The position numbers and the translations under genes were made by a program. 64,000 nt of DNA from Volucella zonaria. Its lineage: Eukaryota > Arthropoda > Insecta > Diptera > Syrphidae. Of the stretch, positions 1 to 11,034 are shown piece by piece. The notes beneath the pieces are model-generated. The model saw only the letters and a list, made by a program, of their open reading frames with translations. It was not told the origin of the DNA and searched no databases. Position 1 is the first letter of the stretch; the number at the start of each line of letters is the position of its first letter. The stretch lies in the NCBI GenBank assembly GCA_963966105.1, contig OZ014534.1, positions 107,996,003 through 108,060,002 of the forward strand, in the 5' to 3' direction.

Positions 1-1545
1 CCCTGCCATATTTCTTAAAAAATGTTCTTCGTCTCTTTCCCTTGCCCTTTCTGATCTCTTTCGTCTATCCCTTTCACAAGAAGAATTTCCTCAGGTTTGG
101 AAAACCTCCTTTATAACCCCGATCCAAAAAAAAGGGTTAAAGAACGAAATAACAAACTATCGTCCAATCGCTAAACTCTCCCATATACCCAAACTCCTCG
201 AAAGTATTTTGTATGAAGCTCTATGTTTCCAATGCAAATCACTTATTTCCCCTAGACAACATGGCTTCCTAAAGGGTAGGTCAACCACCACAAATCTCGT
301 TGAATTCATCTCTGCCATCTCTGCCCTAGAGAACGGTAACGAAGTCGATGTAGTTGCAACCGATTTTAGCAAAGCCTTCGATAAAATCTCTCATCGATTA
401 ATACTCTTCAAATTGTCTGCCATCGGCTTTGAACCCATACTGTTAAAATGGATATCCTCTTACCTCGAAAACCGTTTTTACAGTGTTCGTTTTAGGTCAG
501 CCCACTCCGTTCCATTTTTGACCACCTCTGGAGTTCCTCAAGGCAGCCATTTCGGTCCCCTTCTTTTTCTATTAACCATTAATGAACTCGATAGTGATGA
601 TCCTAACACTCGTCTGTCTCCCTTTACTCCGACGATACCAAATTTTTTACAACCATTTCCTCTCCCCATGACTCCTTCCTCCTTCAACAAGACCTTGATA
701 GTTTTTCGATCTGGTGCCTCAAAAATTGTTTGGAACTTAATATCACCAAATGCCAATTCATCAACTTTTCACATAAGCGGCACCAATCTCCTCCCCAACT
801 CTACCTTCTCCACAACCAACCTATCTCCTCCGTTGAATCTCTTCGCGACCTCGGCATTTTGTGTGATAGAGAGCTCAACTTCCGTTTACATATGGATGGG
901 ATAATCCTTAAAGCCAACTCTGCACTAGGTTTTGTAAAACGATGGTCCAAAGAATTCACCAACCCATACGTGACCAGATCGATCTATTTTATCTTTGTTC
1001 GTCCCCTCCTAGAGTACGCCAGTCAAGTATGGTCCCCATATCATCGCGTTCATATCTCGAGAATCGAAAGCATCCAGCGCCGTTTTCTTCGATTTGCTTT
1101 TCGAGGTTTATCCTGGGATGATCGTTTTACTCTGCCCCCCTATCAAAACCGTCTCAACCTTATTAACCTAAATACCCTTGAGGAACGCAGAGATGCAGCC
1201 GACTTTATCTTCATTCATCAACTCTTTTCAGGTCACGTTGAATGCGCGTCCCTTCACAACTCTATTTTCCTTAACACTAACCCTCATAATCTAGTCTCTT
1301 CTATCTCCCAGCCCACCACACCTCCTATGGCGCGAACGAACCAATCTCCAGTATGCTACGAAAAATTCATTTAAACCGTTTTTGACGGTTTGAGGCACTT
1401 CCTACCTCAAATCCGTTCTCCTTCACCACTCTAGCCAACCTTAGTTTTAAATTTTAGTTTAAGTTTAATTTTAAGTTATAGCTTGTATTAAGCCGAATAA
1501 ATGGTGGCTTTCGCCCCCAACAAAATTAAAATAATTTTACATATT
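1..1545 (+). mobile_element. Jockey/CR1-type non-LTR retrotransposon, copy 1, 5' cut by window edge
   Basis: This is the 3' part of a non-LTR retrotransposon read from the first base of the window. It contains reverse transcriptase, an AT-rich 3' UTR with an AATAAA-like stretch near 1494, and a tail that ends in CAACAAAATTAAAATAA rather than a pure poly(A). The second copy at 2350-4445 shares the gene order, the thumb sequence and a similar 3' UTR (both have a stretch like AGCTTGYAATAAGC), so the two belong to one family. The clade is uncertain: the thumb motif resembles the CR1/Jockey group, but no phylogeny could be run. Confidence 0.8.
2..1374 (+). pseudogene. Reverse transcriptase (ORF2 C-terminal part), one main frameshift
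   Basis: This would copy element RNA into DNA at a nicked target. The frame starting at base 2 is open at the window edge. It carries the pre-palm motif NYRPIAKL (about 145-180), palm motif A TDFSKAFDK (359-385) and motif B SGVPQGSHFGPLLF (527-568). The frame then changes near 575-625. The downstream frame has the catalytic box as YSDD (625-636), motif D-like ELNITKCQ, and the thumb with RPLLEYASQVWSPY and a RRFLRFA helix, ending at 1374. Near 1320 a second slip is likely, because another frame continues with a plausible C-terminus. The frameshift separates motifs B and C, so no active enzyme can be made. The endonuclease domain lies outside the window. Confidence 0.82.
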
Positions 1546-2349
1546 TCAAAGTTCAGGATTTGCATGAGGTCATCTGGTAGTACGGACCACAAAAGGGGGA
1601 AAGGCACTCTATTCTGAGGACAGAAGCGATATTCAATTCGTCGTTGCCTAGATTTGCCTTTATTATTCTGAGGTGAAGTATTTTACTAATCCACTTTGTA
1701 ATCCTTAGATTTCCACCTCCCCTACCTCATTGATCTAAAGCTGCATTGTCAAAAGCACCATGCATCTTGGTTCGGTACGTCAGTCTTGCAACCATAAGGA
1801 GCTCAAATGGTTGTGAGTATTTGCTTTTTTGACCTTATTACATACCTTCCTAAGCATTTTCCCAAGTTTTTCGAGCATGTTGTGCCACCTTTTGTAGATT
1901 TCGCTTTCCGTGTACAGTATTTGTGCTATGAGGATACAATCACATCGGTCAGGTTCGTGGCTAACCCTTCAAGAACTCCTATTGTATTTAAGGCTTGTGT
2001 TCTGTTAGAATCAAACATATCGACACCATTCCATTGGTTTTGGGTGCCTATACCACTCTATACTTTAATACAAGGTTTATATGCTTATTGTGGGACATGG
2101 TGTCGTCATAGAAAACCCTCCAATTCTGAGCCTAATCAAAAGCAATATTGCTCACAAGAGGTAGGTCTATGACCTCCTTAAGTGGCGCATTAACAACAAT
2201 TGGTTGCTTCTGCTTATTCGTAATTATAACATCGATGGTTAGTAAGAATTCTAAGAGTAACTCACTGGTATTCGTTGCCTTCAGTCTCAAGGTAACTCGG
2301 GCTAAAGCGGTAGCGGTGCCTGTCCTTCATCTCTTTCAACTAAGCTGAA
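1546..2349. other. Unassigned DNA between two retrotransposon copies
   Basis: About 0.8 kb without a recognised gene. A 121-codon open frame at 1807-2172 (+) is rich in aromatic residues and Cys but matches no family I recognise. It has no supporting signals and may be chance. No tRNA-like box or terminal repeat was seen. Confidence 0.4.
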
Positions 2350-4445
2350 AACTTTTAGTCCACGAATAGGACTAACTTTACTGCAACAAATCTCACCTCT
2401 GATAAAGAAAATCTTTTCATCGACTGCCTTACTGACTCTGGTCTGTATCAATTAAGTGGTGTCACCAATAACATTGGCAGACAACTCGACCTAGTCTTCG
2501 CCACTGATACAGATAACTGCATCGTTTTAGAAAGCAGACATCTTCTTTCTAAGTTGGATAGTTACCACCCTCCCGTTTCTTTTACGTTGGCGTATGACAA
2601 TGCGGTCTCTTCGTAATAAGAAAAATAAGCTCTGAGGCACTTACTTAATATCGCGTTCCGACATCGATTTCCTTTACTACCGGTCTGCCCAAATAACTTT
2701 CTCTGTACATTGTCAAACTCTATATGACAACTATTTAAACCAAATGGACCGCACACTCATTTCCGACCCCAAGCGATTCTTTCAGTTCATCAAAACTAAA
2801 AGTAAATCGGATAACTATCCATCATCTCTGAATTTTCTAGATAAGTCCTCGGGCGATCCCCAAATTATAGCAAATCTCTTCGTAATTTTTTTTAGCCAAG
2901 CGTTCGCCACCCATTCCCAAGAGCCAGACCACTCTTACTTTTCCTACTTAAATAGCTGCCCACAAACAACTTTGGAATCTGTGCCTATAACTTTAGAGCA
3001 AGTCGGCCCTGATGATCTTCCCGCTTACAGCTGTCTTTCAGTTTTCTATCGCCCAGGGATTATTTTCCTCGACCTGGAAAAGGTCATTTATTATTCCGCT
3101 ACATAAAAAAGGCCGAAAAGATGATATTTCCAACTATCGACCAATTGCTAAGCTGTCCTGAATACCAAAGCTTTTCGAGAGCATTATTTATGACATAATA
3201 CTTTTCCATTGTTTCCCAAAACCAGCACGGATTTCTCAAAGGTAGATCTACGACCACCAACTTAACGGAATTCGCATCAAGCACTTTATGTGCACTGGAA
3301 TCTGGAAATTAAGTTGATGTGATTGCCACCGATTTCAGCAAAGCCTTTGATAGGATTTCACATGATATAATCCTTCTGAAATTAAAAGCTCTTGGTTTCC
3401 ATGGGCTCAATCATATTTAAATGAAAGACATTACTATGTTTTATGGTTTCTGACCCAATTAAAGCCTCCTCTGGTGTCCCTCAAGGCAGCCACCTTATCC
3501 CCTTACTATTTATTCTGGTCATTAATGATGTTGATATCATTACGCAGACGATATAAAAATCTTTAGATATATATCTTCTTCCTCAGACAGCCTACCAGTG
3601 CAGGAAGATCTTGACAGATTTTGTACTTGGTGTCAGAAGAATTCTCTTGAGCTTAACGTCAATAAGTGTCAGGCTATAACGTATTGCCCTAAGCGGCCCC
3701 CTACTTCACCTCGCTGCTATCTAATCTTTAATCTGCCTGTTCCCTTAGTGAATGAGTTGCGTGATTTTGGTGTTATCTGTGATAAGGAACTCAATTTCCG
3801 TTCTCACATTGATAATATAATAAATAAAGCCAACTCTGCCCTTGGCTTCATCAAGCGCTGTTCTAAGGAGTTTTCCAATCCTTATGTTAACAAATCTCTT
3901 TACATTTGTTAGGCCTCTTCTTGAATATGCAAGCCAAGTTTGGTCACCCTACTACAAAACACACATCCTCCGGATAGAAGCTGTTCAACGCAGGTTTTTA
4001 CGATTCGCTTTACGTGGTCTTCCCTGGGATGATAGCCAAAACTTACCACCTTATACTGACCGGCTGAAACTTATAAATTTACAACCCCTTTCTATACGTC
4101 GAAAAGTTGCCGACATTCTCTTTATTCATCAAATTTTAGTTGGGAATATCGATTGTCCTTCTTTACTTCGACTTATTTCTTTTGATACCAACCCATGCAA
4201 TCTTCACCGAACGAATTACGGACACTTGAAGCCAAGGTCTCTTCGCCTACCATCTCATCAAACTCTCTCTTAAAAATACTCTTATTTCCACCTATACCTC
4301 ACATCCTAAATTTTTTTAACCGCTCAGACCCTTTAGTTTTTATCTTTAGTTTTAAGTGAAAATTGTTAGTTCTAAGAATAAGCTTGCAATAAGCATAAAT
4401 AAATCTGTCCGGGTTGACCCAGGCCGCAAATCAAATCAAAAAACA
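2350..4445 (+). mobile_element. Jockey/CR1-type non-LTR retrotransposon, copy 2, decayed
   Basis: This is a second copy of the family at 1-1545, in the same orientation. It keeps the end of the endonuclease domain, the linker, reverse transcriptase and the 3' UTR. The element ends in CAAATCAAATCAAAA at about 4427-4441. The 5' boundary near 2350 is set only by where endonuclease-like coding first appears, so the copy is 5' truncated. No target-site duplication could be identified between the ends. Confidence 0.8.
2389..4273 (+). pseudogene. Endonuclease C-terminus plus reverse transcriptase, many breaks
   Basis: The endonuclease end (2389-2616) reads through LVFATD and YHPPVSFTL, typical of the last strands of AP-like endonucleases in Jockey-group elements, then meets a TAA. 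The linker from about 2744 runs in another frame (DPKRFFQFIKTK). Palm motif A is visible as TDFSKAFDR near 3328-3354, but just upstream the frame has a TAA at 3310-3312. Motif B (SGVPQGS) lies near 3470-3490, and the catalytic box YADD is intact at 3541-3552. The thumb continues from about 3598, with a frame switch near 3900, to the LEYASQVWSPY motif and a stop at 4273. Several frame changes and stops make it non-functional even though the metal-binding Asp pair is preserved. Confidence 0.8.
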
Positions 4446-6969
4446 TCGCATTAAGGCACTTCTCCACACGGTTTAGGGAGCGCCAGGACCTTTGTTTTGC
4501 CCCTATACAAGGTCCAGGTAGATATGTGCACCGTAAGTCCGCATATCAGAGACTAAACACCCCTTTAGCCACGCACCCGTCGGCATATGCTGTTCCACCT
4601 TGACTTGATGATTTTAGAAGGTTTACTATCTTCGGCAGAGCCTGTGCAGGGACATGACCGTATCGAAAAATCTCCTACCAGTGGCCACTACGAGGAGTTT
4701 ATAGCCGCGTTCGTTGTCTCATCATTCTGAAAACACTTCCAGCTTTACTCCAACCACTTACAAATATTACCAACGCTATATTGACAAAATTTCTCCTAAA
4801 CAAACTTGTCACCATTTTATTTTTAATAATAAATCTTCAAAACTTTGGGCGTCAGATAAATTTCAAACCGATCCTTATTTCACTCAGTGTAAAATATAAA
4901 ATAAATTCCGTGCAAAAGCAATTTCGAAGAGGCAGGCCATCTGTCATCAAATCAAATGACGAAATACTAAGACCGTACCAATTTGGCAGCTCTTTTGATG
5001 CAGTACCCCTGCTTGGGATCCCCTTAATGTCTAATGCAGCACCCAATATCAGGATGTGTCAGGTGAGATTAATCATTTTGGCAAAGTGAACAAGACACTC
5101 GTACTCGTACACGTACACGTACCAGCAGACTCGTAATGGCAAAAACAAAATTTTCTAAAAATATCCACCGATCCTCTTTTCAAATTCAAATCTCATTTCA
5201 CACAAACGACAAGTGATGATGGCAACCCTAAAATTGCAATCACACTATGTTGGACCGAAACACAGATACACTCTCAGTTTGTGAGTATATTTAGCAGATG
5301 ACAATGTCTTACATTATTAATGTTGGCCTGTTCATTTGCTTTATAATTGCATTCGTTGAAAGATCACCAAGGATCCCCTTTCCGTTCTAGCAGGAGTGTA
5401 GTAGTAAAAGTCCACCAACTCGACTTGGTCTTGTCGTAGTCGTCGTTGTCGTTGTCGTTGATCGCGAGAGGGGATTCTGTTTACCGTAGCACGCCACATT
5501 CCACTCAGTAAATCATCAAAGCGAACTATGCGTGCCATAGTGTCCGACAAATTCGCTAAATTTATTGCCGAAAACATTAACAAATTGCGACATGTCTTTT
5601 GGGAGCAGAATCTATCGCCTATCGCCCAGACTAACCAGCCCAATCTTAAACCGAACTGAACCCAACCAAATGGCAAACGCACCTCTTTGCCATATACGAA
5701 TATGCCATCCAATTCTTGTAAACAGAATTTCAGATACAGATACGAATAGATACTCTTGCGTATTGTACACACTGAATCAGTCAGGGAAGGAAAGGAAACG
5801 TTAAGTCTTCTACTTGTGGCTGCCAATGGATGTGGCAGCAAAAGAGAAGGAGAGGAGTAGTATAGAGCATCGTCCCTGTCGCGTATATCTTTAGCATAAA
5901 TTTAGCACTTGTGTTCAATGTCACAATGAATTTATCGCATAATTAAAAGCCATTAATATCCGTCCGAATGAGACTTGTCCACGTAGAGATTCGTTGATTC
6001 GTGGATTTGCTCTGGTTGTCTAGGAGCAGCTGAGTGGTGAAAAGGACATGTGCTGTGCCACGCATGGTACCTAGTGTTATTCGTCTAGTGCTAGTGCTAA
6101 GGCTAGTGCTAGTGCTAGTGCCAGTGGAAAGTTGTATCTCCAAAAGCAGGAACTGGTAAACAACTTCTTTTTTTTTCTATGAAATTGCATTCAAAATGAT
6201 GTTTCCACTGCTCGATTTGGGAAGGAGGAAAGAGTTCATGGAGTTCCACAAGATTCGACTGTAGGACCTTTACTTTTTATTTGCAGCATGACTAGACTTG
6301 AAGATGTAAACCACAATGAAACAAACGTTGATTCGATTGATGTATACATCTGAAACCCCAACATTTAAACTGTTTACATAACAGGTACGAGTACATCGCA
6401 ACATGGAATACAAAAAGTCTGCAAGACCCAGAATTTGTTTACATTGTCGCACCATAATCTAGGGGTTCTAAAGTCTCAAATGGCAAGCTTTACTAGGCGT
6501 TTGAAACATGCCTAGATGCCTAGTTGACAGATGTGGGGTCTTCCTCTGTGTTCATCACTATGCCGGGCTAGGAAATTTGTCCTCCCATTTGATTCGTACT
6601 CTTCTATGCTGGTAGCTTGTTTCCCTAGTCAGCCTTTTAAGCTCCTACACCGTAGAGAAGAACTCAGTTGATGAGCGTTTTTTGAGGAAGCACTTTATTT
6701 ATTATTTTGGTGTATAGAAGCAACGGCTTCATGGCGATTGACAATGGTAAAAGATGTAACTCCGATGCCGCAATTCTTTACTGCCTCAACATTCAGTTAG
6801 AGGCGGACGTGAATTGTTCCAATGATACTAATAGCGCCCCTTATCGTTTATCTATCTACGCCAGCTGCAAGTTTGTAGCTCTGGAGATATATTATAGTGC
6901 GTCGTCCAGTCTTAGGATTAACAAAGAATGGGCCACTCATGTTTCTTTGACTACACACCGAAATTTTAG
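4446..6969. other. Unassigned DNA, no gene recognised
   Basis: About 2.5 kb with no transposon protein that I recognise. A 166-codon open frame on the - strand (5341-5841) includes a run encoded by GTCGTTGTCGTTG-type simple sequence and looks like chance. The stretch at 5091-5130 is a degenerate ACTCGTA/ACGTAC repeat. Copies of the octamer TACTCGTA/TACGAGTA are at 5102 and 6386. Confidence 0.4.
6085..6122. repeat. TAGTGC hexamer simple repeat
   Basis: A short array of the hexamer CTAGTG with one variant unit (CTAAGG) in the middle. It is a minisatellite-like tract in otherwise unassigned DNA. Confidence 0.85.
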
Positions 6970-7830
6970 TCATTTTGCGATCGACTTCGTATGGAATTCA
7001 TCCAGTTGTCTGGACGTCTGTATATCCGCCTGCCAACGTTGACCCGGATCACTACCTTGTCACAGCGTACGAATCTGAATTTCCAAAGCGCGGCAATAAA
7101 GAAGAACTGTGAGATGGTGTAACGCAGAAAAGTTACAAGAGACCGCCAGAATCTAAGCCGAATGCCCATCCCGAAGTCAATCAACAACCCCTATGCCGAC
7201 AGCAACATGTACCGAAAATGATGTGTTGGGTTTTACCCAACCACCACCAATAAATTTCTGGTTTGATGAAGAATGCCGGCAAGTACGTGCAACTAAATAA
7301 GAAACGTACAAAGCGAGGGACGAGAGCTGCTCGTGAGCTCTACGAGTAAAACAGGCGGGAAGAACATCGGCTTTTCCAGAAGAAGAAAAAATAGCTCGTG
7401 AAGCGCGTGATAGAAGATATTTAAAGTGTGTACTTCAAAAGCAACGTCAGCAAATTCCATAAGTTAAAGCGAACGTATCAAGGCAACAATACCCGTACAG
7501 AGTCCTGTAGAGATGAAGAGGAAAACGTTGTAATGGCGTCACAGTCGTGCTGAGGATACGGAAAAAGTTCTTCTGCACACTGCCGTCGAAGACTAACATC
7601 CCGTCGTCAGCCAGAACTTACTTAAATTCAACAAAGCTACTGGACTTGATGGCTTACCGGCCGAGGTATTCAAAGCTGCTGGAAGGGACTTTGTGGAGAG
7701 AATACATTCACTGCTTTCTTAAATCTGGTCAGAAAAGTAGATGCCTGATGAATGGAGTCTCAACATCGCTTGCACGATCCACCAGAAAGGAGACTCCCGT
7801 CAGTTCTTTCAAAAGTCTGTACAACTACTA
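6970..7830 (+). pseudogene. RTE/BovB-like retrotransposon fragment (endonuclease end, linker, RT start)
   Basis: The + strand shows, in shifting frames, the end of an RTE-type endonuclease (DHYLVTAYESEF near 7053-7088) and the linker (NFWFDEECRQVRATK near 7240-7290, then a tract corresponding to the Arg/Lys-rich FRRKK helix of the - strand copy at 24.8-27.3 kb). It then shows the beginning of reverse transcriptase (KATGLDGLPAEVFKAAG near 7635-7690, MPDEWSLNI near 7741). Stops at 7297-7299 and several frame changes break it. It stops after a QFFQKSVQ-like stretch near 7800-7825, where a - strand RTE element begins, so the two lie tail to tail. It is one of only two recognised + strand RTE/LOA/R1-type pieces in the window. 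Confidence 0.7.
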
Positions 7831-8462
7831 TTCACATAATTGATAGAACTCAGGGATCTGTCACTAGTGCATTCGTTTAGCGGTAAATGAGGACAGAACC
7901 TCTTTCTTTGTTAACAACATGTACTTGGTTTTGTCCTCATTTACCTCACTTTCAACTGCCGTAAGAGCCTCTATGACGGCGCCCTGGGAGCGACCGATGA
8001 TGTCGATGTCATCCACGTATCCCATTAGGTGGACAGATTTATTGAAGATGTTGCCTTCCGTGTTAAACCTGCCCTGTGCACTGCCTGTTCCAGCACAAAA
8101 ATGAAGGATCCACGTAACAGTGCATCTCCTTGCCGAAACCTGGGAAAGGTTTGGAATAGTTCAGAGATATTGTTTCCAAATTGCATATTGCACCGCGTGT
8201 TTTCCAACGTTACGCAACACTGTTGAATCGGTTTTCCGAAATTCCGTAGAACTCAAGATGATGCATCTTATCATACGCGGCTTTGAATCCGATGAAAAGA
8301 TGGTGAGCCTCGACTAGGGTGAAAATTTGGTGTCGGTTACCGATCTGGCAAGCCGGAAGCCACACAGGTATGTGCCGATTAGTCTGTTGCATATATGTAG
8401 GTGCTCATGAGACGTTCACGGAACATATTGGATAGGATCTTATGTGCTACATTTAGCCTCTA

Positions 8463-8483
8463 TACAGGGTGAATGACTCGAAC
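8463..8483 (-). repeat. mariner copy 1, terminal inverted repeat on the transposase 3' side
   Basis: Reads TACAGGGTGAATGACTCG inward from the end and matches the opposite end except for GGG in place of CCC at positions 5-7. The adjacent TA is the duplicated target. Confidence 0.9.
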
Positions 8484-8570
8484 TTCAACTTTTTAAAATG
8501 CTATAACTTTTTTATTTTTTGATAAATTTTATTGTGCCAGAGCAAAAAATGTGGGAAAATACATCAGTTT

Positions 8571-9604
8571 TCAAATTGTGTCAGTAGTTTTCAATATGTC
8601 CACCTTTGGCGCGAATAATGGCCTTGAGACGGCCGAAGAAAGCATCGCACGCTGCACGCAAGTGGCTCTGCGGTATTTTAGCTCATTTCCAGCGAAGTGC
8701 TTGTTTGAGGTGGTCCAAAATTTGGTATTTTTTAGTGCCTTCAAAATACTCCAGACAGAGAAATCCAACGGATTTGCATCCGGAGAATTTGCAATCCATT
8801 GTGTCGAAGAAATGAAGTGTGAAACATTGTTTTTAACCAATCTTGGTTGACGCGCGCTTTGTGGGACGGTGCCGAGTCTTGTTGAAATGTCCACGGTCTC
8901 CGCCCGAAATGATTGTTTGGCCAAGGCTTCAATACAGTTTTACGGTATACGATCGCATTAATTTTGACGCCACGGTCTAAGAATACGAGCGGAGAGCGAC
9001 CATCGGCTGTTATGGCGGCACAAACCATCATCATCGGTGCTGCCTGCTTTCTGGTGGCAGTCCGAAGGTGTAAATTTTCGAAGGACCTCTCTGCCTCTGG
9101 CAAATAAACTCGGTCATTTTGTTTGTTGACATATTGCTCGATAACAAATGGCGACTCATCGGAAAAAACCAAATTCGGCAACTCACCACTTTCGTGCAAG
9201 CGTAGCAACTCCTTCGCTCTTTCGACTCTAACTTTTTTCTGTTGCGGTGTAAGATCGTGTGCTTTGTGGAACTTCAATGGCTTGAGCCCAAGCTCATTTT
9301 TCAGTATGTGTTGCGTCCGTTCCAAGGATATATTGAGCTCACGAGCCATTTTTCTTCCACTTCGACGCGGATTTCGCTCAATTCGAGCGTTCACTTTCCG
9401 AACCATTTCTGCCGATATTGCTGTTTTTTTATGACCACCTCCATGGTGTTTTGCAACGCTGAAGCTGCCAGTATCACGGTAACGAGCTATGGTTCGAGAC
9501 ACAAATGATTTATTAACGCTAAGGTGCTGGAGGGCTCTAATGATAGCTAATTGTGGTTTTCTAGCCAAATATAAAGCAATCACACTATCACGTTTGAATT
9601 TCAT
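8571..9604 (-). pseudogene. mariner-family transposase, frameshifted
   Basis: This would cut and paste the element at TA sites. The start chosen is the ATG at 9604-9602 (MKFKRDSVIALYL), the equivalent of the ATG in copy 2; upstream codons are open but not conserved. Domains in order are an N-terminal helix-turn-helix pair (ALQHLSVNKSFVSRTIARYRDTG, then RNPRRSGRKMARELNI), then the DDD catalytic core. The core residues are FSDES (Asp codon 9158-9160), QQDSAPSHKA (Asp codon 8876-8878) and NSPDANPLDFSVW (Asp codon 8778-8780). A one-base loss in an A run near 8836 shifts the frame between the second and third Asp. A further roughly 10 bp loss near 8735-8745 scrambles the C-terminus. All three catalytic Asp codons remain. 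Confidence 0.9.
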
Positions 9605-9740
9605 CGGGGATAGAAAATTTTCAACACAACTGAGACGCAAATGGTTTAAAAGGCTTGTAAACAATTATCTGTCACGTGTCAAAATTTGAGCTCACTGTCA
9701 TGAACGGTTTGGTAATTATAGCAGCCTGAAGTTGGTTCCA

Positions 9741-9761
9741 GTTCGAGTCATTCAGGGTGTA
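9741..9761 (-). repeat. mariner copy 1, terminal inverted repeat on the transposase 5' side
   Basis: Read inward on the - strand it is TACACCCTGAATGACTCG. It is identical to the opposite end apart from the CCC/GGG block. Confidence 0.9.
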
Positions 9762-10165
9762 GATCTTACAAAACATAGGGTCGCCTTTTTTGAAGATGTG
9801 GCATATAGAGCTGACAGTCCAGTCATCTGGCATGGTTTCATACACCCATAGCTGATTGATAATTTGGTGTGTGCACCATACCAAAACACCACCTTCATGC
9901 TTGAAAAGCTCCGCTTGTGGAGCATCAAAGCGGGCGGCCTTATTGTTCTTCAGCTTTTTGTCAACCTCTTCTATACTGGAGGCTGGCTTTTTCATTGACT
10001 GCATGTGGGTTCTCTTCTTACCCTATCACTCCCTCTACCTGATGCCAATTAAGTAGCTGCTGGTAGTGTAGTTTAAACATATCTACTATTCCCTGCGTTT
10101 CGGTGACTAGGTTTCCTTCACTGTTTCGAAGAGTTTGCAATCCGGGTTTGAAGACAGCTGCCAGG

Positions 10166-10392
10166 TGGCCGTGGCTCAAGTGGTAGTGGACTGGCTTCCA
10201 AATCGGAAGGTTCGGTGTTCGAATCCCAGCCTCGCCCGAAAGACATATCTTCCATTTTTTCAGTTAACGAAAATCAAGCAAGACGAGTAGTTGACTAGAA
10301 ATCAACATCAAGCCAACTTCAACTAAGAATTTAGTCTCCCCATTAAATGTTGGATGCCACCCATGGAGCGAAATAACCACTGAGCCTAAACA
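10166..10392 (+). mobile_element. tRNA-derived SINE-like element
   Basis: A tRNA-like head at about 10164-10236 contains an A-box-like TGGCTCAAGTGGTAG (from 10172) and a B-box-like GGTGTTCGAATCCC (10214-10227), spaced as in a RNA polymerase III internal promoter. A hairpin CTTCC-AAATC-GGAAG lies in the anticodon-arm position, but the acceptor stem does not pair, so it is not a working tRNA gene. A tRNA-unrelated body follows to a CTTTCTTTCTCTCTCT tract. It abuts the end of the RTE coding remnant at 10165. There is no second copy in this window to confirm the boundaries. Confidence 0.55.
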
Positions 10393-10589
10393 TCTTTCTT
10401 TCTCTCTCTATCCCATTTTCCAAAATAACTTAACACATGCTGAGGCATTATAAGTGTTAGTCGCTTAGCTTCCCTGGAAAATATCCGGAAATTAGTTTTA
10501 TAGCAAGACTCTTCGACCTCCGTGAGCTGGTAGACTGTGCAGGATGTTTTTATTTTACAGAAGATCTTCTCCTCCGTTCTTCTGGTTCG

Positions 10590-10830
10590 AACTTTCATAA
10601 TATTTGAGAATAGTTTCGGGCATATGTCCACCACAGTTGCCTCGTACAGAGCGCAGTCGAGGGGTCCAATCTCAAGCCACTTTTTCGAGCAATTGGTGGC
10701 ATATGGTATATCGCGTATTATACAAACAATATGTTGATCCAAAGTGTCAATCGGTTATCGCCATAAAGTAGTGGCTCGACGTAGCCCACAGAAATTGTAT
10801 TTTCCCAGCAGATTCAACTAGCGCCTCAGT
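10590..10830 (-). pseudogene. mariner-like transposase C-terminal scrap
   Basis: On the - strand one frame gives DTLDQHIVCIIRDIPY and the next gives QLLEKVA, a stop, then DWTPRLRSVRGNCGGHMP. Together these match the C-terminal part of the mariner-like transposases at 23.3-24.2 kb (+) and 33.0-33.9 kb (-). The catalytic core is absent. It lies between the SINE-like element and a LOA element, and it has at least one frameshift and one stop. Confidence 0.5.
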
Positions 10831-11034
10831 CTCACTTTGTCCTATCCCTGTCAACAATTGATAACTACCACTCTCACCTTCTTCTCATGTTTCTTCATAA
10901 CTCTTCTGTCCAGCCCACTACCCCACAACTCTCTCATCCTATGACTTCCATGAAGCAAACTTTCATAAAATCAATGACTATCTCAGCAGATCCCCTTTAA
11001 CTTTCACAACTTTACTCATTTTTTTTTGCTTTCA

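Larger units (their letters stand above)
8463..9761 (-). mobile_element. mariner-like DNA transposon, copy 1 (1.3 kb)
   Basis: This is a complete IS630-Tc1-mariner type element with both terminal repeats and one transposase gene on the - strand. Ends are at 8463-8483 and 9741-9761. The flanking RTE reading frame continues across the insertion if one TA is removed, which shows a TA target duplication. A second copy of the same family lies 52 kb away in the opposite orientation (62172-63488). Lesions in the transposase make this copy non-autonomous at best. Confidence 0.92.
7864..10165 (-). mobile_element. RTE/BovB-like retrotransposon (second RTE family), split by a mariner
   Basis: Read on the - strand from 10165 downwards, it begins in the endonuclease-RT linker (GNLVTETQGIVDMFKLHY near 10060-10125). 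It then gives the RT start (ASSIEEVDKKLKNNKAA, MPDDWTVSSICHIFKKGDP, ending at CKI). A mariner sits at 8463-9761, and the RT resumes with YRG and HKILSNMFRERLM. Then come motif A (FKAAYD, in the frame ending at 8210), FRQGDAL near 8130-8160, and the catalytic box as YVDD at 8008-8019. The YVDD box is followed by IDIIGRSQGAVIEAL and NEDKTKYMLLTKKE down to about 7880. There are several frameshifts. It differs from the RTE copies at 24.8, 43.9 and 53.3 kb (YADD or deleted box), so it is probably a separate family. Confidence 0.78.

Noticed and set aside
5341..5841. 166-codon - strand frame as a host gene
   Set aside because: No recognisable domain, and part of it is encoded by a GTCGTTGTCG simple tract. 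Codon pattern and flanks give no support.
8913..9508. Several + strand frames opposite the mariner transposase
   Set aside because: They are antisense shadows of the transposase gene. The same shadows appear opposite copy 2.
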